DNA from: Devosia sp. Root685
GTDB lineage: Bacteria > Pseudomonadota > Alphaproteobacteria > Rhizobiales > Devosiaceae
Assembly: GCF_001427875.1 (NCBI RefSeq)
Contig: NZ_LMHK01000001.1
Coordinates: forward strand, 1,118,871 to 1,182,870
Reading direction: 5' to 3'
Length of the DNA stretch: 64,000 nucleotides
Both the position numbers and the translations under genes were made by a program. How positions within the stretch are numbered: position 1 is the stretch's first letter; the number at the start of each line of letters is the position of its first letter. Shown one piece after another: positions 32,744 through 40,455 of this stretch. Under the pieces are notes generated by a model, which saw only the letters and a list, made by a program, of their open reading frames with translations, was not told the DNA's origin and searched no databases.

Positions 32744-32920
32744 ATGTCGAACGACAAACGTCACGATGAACAGGTGCGCCTTGCTGGCTGGACCGCTGGC
32801 GCATCGGAGAAGGACAAGAATACCAATCCGCATCGCGGCAAGAAGAATGAAGACGAGGCCAATTGGGATGAAGCCTGGGAGAAGGGCTTTGCCGGCGAGG
32901 ACTATACCGTCTGGTCGTGA
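32744..32920 (+). CDS. Ribosome modulation factor-like small protein
   Basis: A 58-residue, strongly charged protein (MSNDKRHDEQVRLAGWTAGA at the start). The pattern of an N-terminal R-x2-GW-x-AG, a central basic NPHRGKK and a C-terminal W-x3-W-x2-G-x2-G resembles ribosome modulation factor (RMF, 55 residues in E. coli), which drives 70S dimerisation in stationary phase. AGGAG lies eight bases before the ATG. Alphaproteobacterial RMF-like proteins are divergent, so the family call is moderate. It is followed 29 bases later by another small gene. Confidence 0.6.
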   Translation: MSNDKRHDEQVRLAGWTAGASEKDKNTNPHRGKKNEDEANWDEAWEKGFAGEDYTVWS

Positions 32921-32949
32921 TAGGGTCGATTTTCATTTAGGAGGGCGCT

Positions 32950-33249
32950 TTGGCACTTTTTGCCGTGAGCTTCATGCTCGAAGACGGAAGCGACTATAAT
33001 GATCGCTATGCCGCGTTGACCAAAGCGATCGAGAACGCCGCCGACGGGGACGTCTGGTCGGAAACGTCGTCGTTTTATCTCGTCAACTCGACGCGGAATT
33101 CGGTTGGTCTGAAAGACGAGATTACGGCGGCGGTCGAGATGCAGGACGGAGACGTGTTGCTGGTGATCAACCTTAGCAAGACCAAGGGCCACGCGACCAG
33201 CGGGGTTGCGAAGAAGGCGCTGTTCAAGAAGTTGATCGATCAGCGCTGA
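32950..33249 (+). CDS. Small conserved protein, SinR/Cas2-like fold suspected
   Basis: A 99-residue protein starting at TTG 32950, chosen because a perfect AGGAGG (32939-32944) precedes it. The pattern, an N-terminal strand LFAVSFML, then DYNDRYAALTKAIEN helix, a W-containing strand SETSSFYLVNS, and DGDVLLVINLSK, is that of small ferredoxin-like proteins annotated as SinR family or VapD/Cas2-like. No catalytic residue can be named. Probable operon with the RMF-like gene. Function unknown. Confidence 0.6.
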   Translation: MALFAVSFMLEDGSDYNDRYAALTKAIENAADGDVWSETSSFYLVNSTRNSVGLKDEITAAVEMQDGDVLLVINLSKTKGHATSGVAKKALFKKLIDQR

Positions 33250-33281
33250 AGCTTTTTGTGGGAGGTGCTGAAACATCGGGG

Positions 33282-33340
33282 CACGCCCTCGTGGTTCGAG
33301 GCTTCACTCCGTTCCGCACCTCACCATAAGGGCTACTTGG
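33282..33340 (+). repeat. Dispersed three-hairpin repeat, copy 3
   Basis: GCACGCCCTCGTGGTTCGAGG to CACCATAAGGGCTACTTGG. The third stem is weakened by ATAAGG in place of ATGAGG. It lies between the convergent ends of the SinR-like gene and the GlxA-type regulator gene. Confidence 0.8.
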
Positions 33341-33372
33341 GGTAGCCCGTTTCAACCAAATTGCGAAAAAAT

Positions 33373-34359
33373 CTAGAAGCGGCGGGCGGCGCTGGGCGGG
33401 GTTTGGCTGATGCGGCTCCAGGCGCGGCGGAGCTGGCGGCTGGAATTGAAGCCGGCGCGCTCGGCGACGCGCTCGATATCGAGGCGGGTTTCGGTCAGCA
33501 ATTGCTGGGCCAGGGCAAGGCGGAGCTTGTTGAGATAATCGGGGATGCTCATGCCGGTGTGGTCGTTGAACAGGCGACTGAGGTGGCGCGGGCTGGCAAT
33601 GGCGATGGGCGCGAGGATTTCGAGCGACCAATCGCGGGTTGGATCGGCGGTGATTGCATCCTGCACGCGATGGATGGCGGGGTGAATGTGGTTTCGACCT
33701 TCGAGCCAGGGCGATAGCTGCGGATCGGTGCCGGCGCGGCGGAGATAGACAACGAGCTGGCGGGCGACGGCGGCGGAGGTCGCGGGATTGGTGAGGCGGC
33801 CGATGATGTGCAGCATCAAATCGATGCCGGCGGTGATCCCGGCGCTGGTATAACGGTTGCCATCTTCGACATAGAGGCGGTTTTCCAGCACTTTCGCTGA
33901 TGGGGCTACAGCGGCCAGTTCGCCGCAATCGGAGAAATGGGTGGTGCAGTTGACGCCATCGAGCAGACCGGCTTTTGCCGCAAGAAGCGCCCCGGAGCAG
34001 ATGGAGACCAAGAGGGTTTCGGGCTCGACGACGCGGCGGAGCCAGGCGACGGCTTCTTCGGAGCCGGCATCGAGCGGGTCCGTAGGGTGGCCGGCATGCA
34101 TCGGCTCTTCGGTGTGGCCGGAGAGGATGATCATGGCGCCCTGCTCTATCGTTTCGGGCAGCGGCTCGATGCCGGAAACGCGGAGGCCGATGGAGGTGGT
34201 GACCTCCGGGAGGGCGCCGATATAGCGCACGTCGAACTGCACCTGTTTTTGCAGGCGATTGGCGTAGCGCAGGGCTTCAAGCGGGCCGGCGACGTCGAGC
34301 AGCAGCGTCCGCGCCGGCAGGACGACATAGGTCGGGATGCGGCGCGGAACGGGTGTCAT
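33373..34359 (-). CDS. GlxA family AraC-type regulator (DJ-1/PfpI plus helix-turn-helix)
   Basis: Transcription factor of 328 residues. Residues about 10-185 are a DJ-1/PfpI (class I glutamine-amidotransferase-like) domain with C121 in the nucleophile-elbow context LVSICSGALLAAKAG; residues about 215-320 are an AraC DNA-binding domain (LEILAPIAIASPRHLSRLF and VAERAGFNSSRQLRRAW). Its ATG overlaps the stop of the cysteine hydrolase gene (ATGA), so the two are coupled and the hydrolase is a likely functional partner. The effector is unknown; several relatives respond to amino-acid derivatives. Confidence 0.92.
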   Translation of the reverse strand: MTPVPRRIPTYVVLPARTLLLDVAGPLEALRYANRLQKQVQFDVRYIGALPEVTTSIGLRVSGIEPLPETIEQGAMIILSGHTEEPMHAGHPTDPLDAGSEEAVAWLRRVVEPETLLVSICSGALLAAKAGLLDGVNCTTHFSDCGELAAVAPSAKVLENRLYVEDGNRYTSAGITAGIDLMLHIIGRLTNPATSAAVARQLVVYLRRAGTDPQLSPWLEGRNHIHPAIHRVQDAITADPTRDWSLEILAPIAIASPRHLSRLFNDHTGMSIPDYLNKLRLALAQQLLTETRLDIERVAERAGFNSSRQLRRAWSRISQTPPSAARRF

Positions 34360-34919
34360 GCGGCGGCGGCTTTGGGGGCGCCGGCGAGCGCTTCGGCGAT
34401 GGTGCAGACCCTGGCGAAGCGGCCGTCGAGCACGGCGGCGGTGCGGACCTTCAGCTCTTCAACGGACCAGGTTTTGCCGGTGGCGTCGGTCAGCGGCATG
34501 GTGTGGGTGGCTTCGGTGACATAATCGACCTGCCAGCCGAGGTCGGAGCCGTGGCGCGTGGTGGTTTCGCAGCATTGCTCGGTGCGGATGCCGGAAATGA
34601 CGAGGCGGCGGATGCCGTTTTCGACGAGGAAAACTTCGAGCGGCGAGCCGACGAAGGCGGAATGGCGCTGCTTGATGAATTCGAGGTCGGGGTTTTCGAG
34701 GGTGAGATCGCTGATCGGCGTGACGAAGCCGGAGGCGAGGGAAAAGATGCCCTCGGGCTCGCCATGGAGGACACGGACGATTTTCCAGCCTGCTGCCCGG
34801 GCGCCGTCTATAAGAGCCTGCTGGTTCCTGAGGTAGGTGGGGCTGTCGACCTCGTGCCAATTGGCGCGCTGGCGAAAGCTTTCCTGGGCATCGATGACGA
34901 GAAGAGCGGTGTCGGTCAT
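34356..34919 (-). CDS. Isochorismatase-like cysteine hydrolase
   Basis: Hydrolase of 187 residues with the catalytic triad of the family: D10 in LLVIDAQESF, K83 in IKQRHSAF and C116 in SGIRTEQCCETT (an extra Cys117 follows). The ATG at 34919 follows GGAGTG. Members hydrolyse C-N bonds (nicotinamide, N-carbamoyl compounds, ureides) or related substrates. Here it precedes and overlaps the GlxA regulator gene by four bases. Substrate unknown. Confidence 0.9.
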   Translation of the reverse strand: MTDTALLVIDAQESFRQRANWHEVDSPTYLRNQQALIDGARAAGWKIVRVLHGEPEGIFSLASGFVTPISDLTLENPDLEFIKQRHSAFVGSPLEVFLVENGIRRLVISGIRTEQCCETTTRHGSDLGWQVDYVTEATHTMPLTDATGKTWSVEELKVRTAAVLDGRFARVCTIAEALAGAPKAAAA

Positions 34920-35033
34920 TTTTGGACACTCCAATATGCGGGATATGACGCGATCTTAGGCTCTGCGTCGAGGTTTTCGAGGCATGGGCGCGACGAGGAG
35001 CGGACAGAAAAGGACATAAGTGCCCTATCATCT

Positions 35034-35071
35034 CAGGATGGGCCCCGGCCTTCGCCGGGGTGACAATCGGG
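35034..35071. repeat. GGGCCCCGGC/GCCGGGGTGAC dispersed repeat, copy 2
   Basis: Partial copy of the element at 14961 with only the second hairpin: ATGGGCCCCGGC-CTTC-GCCGGGGTGACAA. It lies just upstream of the Tex30-like hydrolase gene. Confidence 0.8.
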
Positions 35072-35094
35072 AGCGGGGATGGTTGAGTGCTCGG

Positions 35095-35736
35095 ATGACA
35101 ACCAATTTCCTTTTCGATGGTCCCGAGGACGCGCGCTTCACCTTGTTGTTGGCGCACGGGGCCGGGGCGCCGATGGATTCGGCTTCGATGACGGCGGCGG
35201 CGAAGGCGCTGGCCGATCAGGGGATCCGGGTGGCGCGGTTTGAGTTTGGCTATATGACCGCACGGCGGACGGGGGATGGGCGCAAGCCGCCGCCGAAAGC
35301 CGAGAAGGTGATGCCGGAATTTGTTGCGGCCGTGGACGATCTGGGGCCGACCGACGGGCCGCTGTTCATTGGCGGCAAATCCATGGGTGGGCGGGTGGCC
35401 AGCATGGTGGCCGACGAATTGTTCGCGGCGGGAAGGATCGCCGGACTGGTTTGCCTCGGCTATCCGTTTCATCCGCCGGGCAAGCCCGAGCAATTGCGCA
35501 CCGCGCATCTTGAGGGGCTGAAGGCCCCTGCCCTGATCTGTCAGGGAACGCGGGACGAATTTGGCACGCGCGAGGAGGTTTCGGGTTATGCGCTGTCACC
35601 GGCGATCGCGCTTTTGTGGCTTGAGGACGGGGATCATGATCTGAAACCGCGCAAGACGGTTTCGGGGTTTTCGGCGGCAGACCATTTGCGGACGATGGCG
35701 GACGCCACGCGGCGCTGGATGGAGGAAGCCGGCTAG
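35095..35736 (+). CDS. Alpha/beta hydrolase of the KANL3/Tex30 family
   Basis: Cytoplasmic hydrolase of 213 residues. The oxyanion region is LLLAHGAGAPMDS (about 18-30) and the nucleophile elbow GGKSMGGRVAS carries the Ser (about 95); a late Asp (GTRDEFG) and His (EDGDHDLKP) complete a plausible triad. The family includes dienelactone-hydrolase-like proteins with unknown substrates. The ATG at 35095 is used; an in-frame TTG at 35083 with a closer GGGAGCGGGG is an alternative. A terminator follows. Confidence 0.87.
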   Translation: MTTNFLFDGPEDARFTLLLAHGAGAPMDSASMTAAAKALADQGIRVARFEFGYMTARRTGDGRKPPPKAEKVMPEFVAAVDDLGPTDGPLFIGGKSMGGRVASMVADELFAAGRIAGLVCLGYPFHPPGKPEQLRTAHLEGLKAPALICQGTRDEFGTREEVSGYALSPAIALLWLEDGDHDLKPRKTVSGFSAADHLRTMADATRRWMEEAG

Positions 35737-35846
35737 CTGCCCGAAATCAGGCGCGTGAAAAAAAGCGGGTGTATTGGAACCGATGCAGGAGCGGTGCGTT
35801 GTGTCTCTATCGGAAAGCGATTGAAAATATCGACAACCGATAAACG

Positions 35847-35877
35847 GCCCCGAAGGTGAAAGCCTCCGGGGCTTTTT
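35847..35877 (+). terminator. Rho-independent terminator after the Tex30-like hydrolase
   Basis: Stem GCCCCGAAGG/CCTCCGGGGC (35847-35856 with 35863-35872, one mismatch) around a TGAAAG loop, followed by TTTTT. It lies between convergent genes and may also serve the cfa-like gene from the other side. Confidence 0.9.
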
Positions 35878-35904
35878 AGTGTTCAGGCGACCGCTTTTCG
35901 ACGG

Positions 35905-37140
35905 TCAGGCCGGCTTGCGGTATTGGTAAATGCCGACGTCGATGGAGCCTTCGGTAAAGCCGGCTTCGCAATAGCTCAGATAATAGACCCATTTGCGCTT
36001 GAAGGTTTCATCGTAACCGAGCGGAGCGATGACCGGCCAGCGTTCGAGGAAGCGCTCGCGCCAGAGTTTTAGCGTCTTGGCGTAGGACAGGCGGAAGGTT
36101 TCGACGTTTTCGAGGACGAGGCCGTATTTTTCGCCGAATTCGCGCATCACGGTCTTGGTCAGCAACATGCCGCCGGGGAAAATGTAGCGCTGGATAAAAT
36201 CGGGGCCGCTGCGATAACCGTCGAAATCCGCTTCGTTGATGGTGATGGCCTGAATGGCGGCGGTGCCGCCGGGCTTCAGGCGATCGTGCACGGCCTGGAA
36301 GTAGCTCGGCCAGTTGTCTTCGCCCACGGCCTCGATCATTTCGATGGAGCCGATGTGGTCGAACTGGCCCTCGGTGTGGCGATAGTCTTCGAAAACGAGC
36401 GTTGCGAAGGTGTCGAGGCCTTGGCGGGCCAGACGCTCCTGGCCGTATTTGAGCTGCTCGGCGGAGAGGGTGATGCCGCGGAGATTGGCTTGATAATCGC
36501 GCGCCACGGTTTCGGCAAAGCCGCCCCAGCCGCAGCCGATTTCGAGCACGGAGGAGCCGGGCGTGACGCCGGCCATATCGGCAACGCGGCGATATTTTGC
36601 CACCTGCGCCTGTTCGAGGCTTTGATCGCCGGAGGTGAAAAGCGCCGATGAATAGGTCATCGAGGGGTCGAGCCACTGGCCGTAGAAATCATTGCCGAGG
36701 TCGTAGTGCTCGGCGATGTTTTTCTTGGAGCCTTCGAGCGTGTTGCGGCGCGACATGTGGTAGTGCAGGTCCGTCGCGGCGCGGCGGAAGAAGCCTTTGC
36801 CGGCGCTCTCGAACATGTCGCGGTTTTGCAGGAAGAAGCGGAACAGCGCGGTGAGGTCATCGACCTCGATATCGCCATTCATATAGGCGGCGGCAAAGCC
36901 AACCGTGCCGCGGCGCATGGCCTCGGTGATGACGTTGAAATTATTGATCCGCAGGACCGCGTGTTCGCCCGTCTTGGTATTGCCGATGGTCCGCGTGCGG
37001 CCATTGGGCAGGATGACGGTTACGGCTCCGAATCTGGGGTGCCCGACCAGGGCAAAGCCGATTTTCTCGACGAGAAAGGAGGCAAAACGCGTCCAGAGCG
37101 TTACGCCGGTCTCGGTGTGGTCTACAGCTGTTTTACTCAT
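35905..37140 (-). CDS. cfa: Cyclopropane-fatty-acyl-phospholipid synthase
   Basis: SAM-dependent enzyme of 411 residues that methylenates unsaturated acyl chains of membrane phospholipids. The N-terminal lipid-binding part (about 1-125) precedes the catalytic domain with AEHYDLGNDFYGQWLDPSMT, SAM motif VLEIGCGWGGFAE, and the substrate-site region QAITINEADFDGY and FIQRYIFPGGML. The ATG at 37140 is chosen by comparison with family length; the RBS is weak. The family also contains mycolic-acid-type methyltransferases and others in alphaproteobacteria, so a modified-lipid product is possible. Confidence 0.87.
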   Translation of the reverse strand: MSKTAVDHTETGVTLWTRFASFLVEKIGFALVGHPRFGAVTVILPNGRTRTIGNTKTGEHAVLRINNFNVITEAMRRGTVGFAAAYMNGDIEVDDLTALFRFFLQNRDMFESAGKGFFRRAATDLHYHMSRRNTLEGSKKNIAEHYDLGNDFYGQWLDPSMTYSSALFTSGDQSLEQAQVAKYRRVADMAGVTPGSSVLEIGCGWGGFAETVARDYQANLRGITLSAEQLKYGQERLARQGLDTFATLVFEDYRHTEGQFDHIGSIEMIEAVGEDNWPSYFQAVHDRLKPGGTAAIQAITINEADFDGYRSGPDFIQRYIFPGGMLLTKTVMREFGEKYGLVLENVETFRLSYAKTLKLWRERFLERWPVIAPLGYDETFKRKWVYYLSYCEAGFTEGSIDVGIYQYRKPA

Positions 37141-37520
37141 TGCGCCGCTACATCCAACCTTCGCGAAGCGGGCCGGAGCGAGCAAGGCAAGATGCACAGC
37201 TCCGACCGCTGGGACGTCCCCTTGAGCCGAAGCAGTAGTGCTTCCCAGTGGATGCCCATCAATAGTTTAACGGGCATTAAGGGATATGCAAGCAGCAGTT
37301 TGATGGGCGTCGCTGAAGCGGCGGCAACAGGATTTGCGGCCGAAAAGAGCTGATGAAAGCGGCTGAAACGATGATTCCGGGAAACAGGCCAAGCGATTGA
37401 AAAGCCTTGGTTCCCCATGTTGCCGAAAGCATTGGATGAAGCACGCACGTCACTATCCCTCGCGTAGTCTCAAACAGACTACGAGGCGAGTAACGCATTG
37501 GATCAGATAGAGTTTCCGCG
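37141..37520. other. Intergenic region upstream of the cfa-like gene
   Basis: A 380-base gap that should contain the cfa promoter. A strong hairpin CGTAGTCT-CAAAC-AGACTACG lies at 37463-37483, and a second, TTCCGCG-CTAA-CGCGGAA (about 37512-37529), spans the recJ stop codon and may end recJ transcription. No coding frame is convincing. The region could hold a small RNA, but there is no direct sign of one. Confidence 0.45.
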
Positions 37521-39311
37521 CTAACGCGGAATCCGGGCGATATCTGTCAGGCGGAACTGGACCTGCTCGCGGCCCTGATAATGATCGAGCGAGAGACTGC
37601 CGGCAAAGTGGAGCGGGTGATCGGCATCGCGCAGCAGGATATCGCCGAGGGGCGTGCTGGCGGCGCGGAAGGCGATGGCCTTGAGCTTGGCGCCGTCGTC
37701 GGACGCGAGGGTGAAGCTGACATGGCCGCCCTTGCCGACCACCTGGGCAAAGCGCGCCTTGTGAGCGGGAAAAGCAAAAACGGGGCCGGGATTGCCCGAG
37801 CCGAAGGGGCCGGCGCGCTCGATATTGTGGAGGAGATCCACGGTGGCGCCGCGGGCGGTGAGCGCGGCGTCGATCTTGAGGGCGGAGGCGGCGCGGGCCG
37901 TGGTGACGCTGCCGCTTAGCCGGTCGGAGATGAAGGAGCGGAAGGGGCCGAGATCGCCGGGGCGCAGGGTGACGCCGGCTGCCATGGCGTGGCCGCCGCC
38001 TTTGGGGATCAAGCCTGCCTCGACCGCGGCGATGACGGCGCTGCCGAGATCGACGCCGGGCATGGAGCGGCCGGAACCGGTGCCGGTGCCATCGGGATTG
38101 AGGGCAATGGCGAAGGCGGGGCGATCGAAGCGCTCCTTGAGGCGGGCGGCGACGAGGCCGACGACGCCGGGGTGCCAATTGGCGGAAGCGAGGACGAGGA
38201 TGGGCGGTCCCTCGCCTGCTCCGATTTCGGCCGCGGCGACGGAGGTCGCTTCCTCGACGGCTTCCACTTCGATGCGCTGGCGCTCGGTGTTCAGCTCGTC
38301 GAGCTTTGCCGCGATGACGAGGGCCTGGTGCTCGTCATCGAGCGCCAGAAGCTGGGTGCCGAGGGCGGCGTTGCCGATGCGGCCACCGGCATTGATGCGC
38401 GGGCCGATGAGAAAGCCGAGGTGATAGGGATTGAGCGGGCCGCTGACGCGCGCGGCAAGGGCCAGGGCGGCCATGCCCTGATTATCGCCGCGGCGGGCAA
38501 CTTCGAGGCCGCGGAGGACGAAGGCACGGTTGAGGCCGACAAGGGGCACGACATCGCAGACGGTGCCGAGGGCGACGATATCGAGGAATTTCAGCAGATC
38601 CGGCAGGCCGGTATCGCCGCGCTGACGCAGGGTGCGGTTGGTGGCGACCAGCACCATGAAGGTGACGCCGGCGGCGCAGAGATAGCCGAGGCCCGAAATG
38701 TCGTCGGGGCGGTTTGGATTGACCAGCGCCGTGGCGGGCGGCAGGTCGTGATCGGAAAGGTGATGGTCGATGACGAGGACATCGGCGCCGCGGGATCGGG
38801 CATGGGCGATGGGCGCGTCACTGGTGGTGCCGCAATCGAGCGTGATGATGAGCGAGGCGCCGGCATCGATCAGCTTGTCCATGGCGGCGATATTGGGGCC
38901 ATAGCCTTCGAAGATGCGGTCGGGGATATGCACCTGTGGCGTCAGGCCGAAATGGGCGAGATAGCGCACCATCAGGGCGCAGGAGCTGGCGCCATCGACG
39001 TCGTAGTCACCGAAGAGAGCAATGGACTCATTGTCGGCGATGGCACGGGCGAGCCGGTCGGAGAGATCATCCATGGCCGTCAGCGTCGATGGATCGGGCA
39101 TCAGATTGCGGATGGTGGGCTCGAGATAGGCCTGGGCGCCGTCAATATCGACGCCCCTGCCCGCGAGAATCCGCGCCAGAATGTCGGAAATGCCGGCGCG
39201 CTGGGCGATGGCGGTGGCCATGCGGGCGCCTGATGTGTCGAGCCTATCGACCCAGGCGCGGCCGAGGACCGACTGGGTGACATCAAGGAAGTTGCGGCGC
39301 GTTTCCAGCAT
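37521..39311 (-). CDS. recJ: Single-stranded-DNA-specific exonuclease RecJ
   Basis: A 5'-3' ssDNA exonuclease of 596 residues for recombination and mismatch repair. DHH-family metal motifs are present: FGDYDVDGASSCALM (about 99-113), ITLDCGTTSD, VIDHHLSDHDLPPA (about 178-191), and the DHHA1 part with GPRINAGGRIGNA and GGGHAMAAG (about 440). A C-terminal OB-like domain follows. The length is normal. It is the last gene of the minus-strand alaC-rlmC-hom-glpX-recJ series. Confidence 0.94.
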   Translation of the reverse strand: MLETRRNFLDVTQSVLGRAWVDRLDTSGARMATAIAQRAGISDILARILAGRGVDIDGAQAYLEPTIRNLMPDPSTLTAMDDLSDRLARAIADNESIALFGDYDVDGASSCALMVRYLAHFGLTPQVHIPDRIFEGYGPNIAAMDKLIDAGASLIITLDCGTTSDAPIAHARSRGADVLVIDHHLSDHDLPPATALVNPNRPDDISGLGYLCAAGVTFMVLVATNRTLRQRGDTGLPDLLKFLDIVALGTVCDVVPLVGLNRAFVLRGLEVARRGDNQGMAALALAARVSGPLNPYHLGFLIGPRINAGGRIGNAALGTQLLALDDEHQALVIAAKLDELNTERQRIEVEAVEEATSVAAAEIGAGEGPPILVLASANWHPGVVGLVAARLKERFDRPAFAIALNPDGTGTGSGRSMPGVDLGSAVIAAVEAGLIPKGGGHAMAAGVTLRPGDLGPFRSFISDRLSGSVTTARAASALKIDAALTARGATVDLLHNIERAGPFGSGNPGPVFAFPAHKARFAQVVGKGGHVSFTLASDDGAKLKAIAFRAASTPLGDILLRDADHPLHFAGSLSLDHYQGREQVQFRLTDIARIPR

Positions 39312-39369
39312 GGGCTGGTGTTAGGCGATTTGGCGGAGGGGGGGAAGGGGTAGTTGCAGGCAGCGGCGA

Positions 39370-39423
39370 CACGACCTCGTGGTTCGAGGCTGCGCTACGC
39401 TTCGCACCTCACCATGAGGTCTC
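39370..39423 (+). repeat. Dispersed three-hairpin repeat, copy 4
   Basis: CACGACCTCGTGGTTCGAGG to CACCTCACCATGAGGTCTC. It fills most of the 126-base gap between glpX and recJ, with a central GCGCTACGCTTCGC region. Confidence 0.82.
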
Positions 39424-39437
39424 AGATGGATCGCCTT

Positions 39438-40424
39438 TCAGCGCGCATGCCTTGCCTTGATCCAGCGGGTGGTCTGGCTCCAGGAGCGCATGACGACGGT
39501 GGAGGTTTCGACCCATTGGCGGCGGAGTTTTACGCCTTCGATGAGGGAGCCGTCGGTGATGCCGGTGGCCGAGAAGAGGACGTCGCCGGAGGCGAGGTCG
39601 CCCACATTGTAGATGCGGTTGGGGTCGGTGATGCCCATTTCGCGGGCGCGGGTGCGCTTGTCGGGGGTGTCGAGGATGAGCTTGCCCTGCATCTGGCCAC
39701 CGATGCAGCGGAGGGCAGCGGCGGCGAGGACGCCTTCCGGAGCGCCGCCGGAGCCGAGATAGATATCGACGCCGGTATCTTCGGTGTTCACCGCGTGGAT
39801 AACGCCGGCAATGTCGCCATCGCTCAAAAGTTTTACCGAGACGCCGGCCATGCGGAGTTCTTCGAGAAGGCCCGCGTGGCGCGGGCGATCGAGGACGATG
39901 GCGGTGATTTCGGAGACGGGCACGCCCTTGGCCTTGGCCAGAGCCTTGACGTTTTCGGTGGCGGACCACTCGATATTGACGGTCTCGGCGGGGTATTCGG
40001 CGCCGATGGCGATCTTGTGCATGTAGACGTTGCGGGCAACGTTGAGGAGGCCACCGCGTTCGGCCATGGCGAGGACGACGAGGGAATCGGGCTGGTTCTT
40101 GGCGCAGAGGGTGACGCCTTCGAGGGGATCGACGGCGATATCGACCTCGGGCCCCTCACCGATGCCGGCGGGCTGGCCGACATAGAGATCGTCGCACTCG
40201 AATTCTTCGCCCTCGCCAATGACGATGCGGCCGGCGATGGAAACGCGGTCGAGTTCGGCCCGCATGGCTTTTACGGAGGCCTCGTCGGCGGCTTTTTCAT
40301 CGCCCTTGCCGCGCCATTCGGCGGCGGCGATGGCGGCGCGCTCGGTGACGCGCACCATTTCGAGGGTCAGCGAGCGATGGAGGTGCGCCGGCGATTTGCC
40401 GTCATCGGCCTTGCTGAGCTTCAT
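39438..40424 (-). CDS. glpX: Class II fructose-1,6-bisphosphatase GlpX
   Basis: Gluconeogenic phosphatase of 328 residues that converts fructose 1,6-bisphosphate to fructose 6-phosphate. Diagnostic regions: AAAEWRGKGDEKAADEASV near residue 36, IGEGEEFECDDLYVG, DPLEGVTLCAKNQPDSL (substrate and metal site) and GGAPEGVLAAAALRCIGGQM. GGGAG lies upstream of the ATG. The gene is 31 bases downstream of hom on the same strand, an arrangement common in alphaproteobacteria. Confidence 0.95.
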   Translation of the reverse strand: MKLSKADDGKSPAHLHRSLTLEMVRVTERAAIAAAEWRGKGDEKAADEASVKAMRAELDRVSIAGRIVIGEGEEFECDDLYVGQPAGIGEGPEVDIAVDPLEGVTLCAKNQPDSLVVLAMAERGGLLNVARNVYMHKIAIGAEYPAETVNIEWSATENVKALAKAKGVPVSEITAIVLDRPRHAGLLEELRMAGVSVKLLSDGDIAGVIHAVNTEDTGVDIYLGSGGAPEGVLAAAALRCIGGQMQGKLILDTPDKRTRAREMGITDPNRIYNVGDLASGDVLFSATGITDGSLIEGVKLRRQWVETSTVVMRSWSQTTRWIKARHAR

Positions 40425-40455
40425 TTTTTCTCCCGGTGCCCGACACCGGAGGGTG

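Noticed and set aside
37137..37448. A 103-codon minus-strand frame upstream of cfa
   Set aside because: It lacks an RBS, overlaps the cfa start, and its product has no family features; it is best read as leader DNA.
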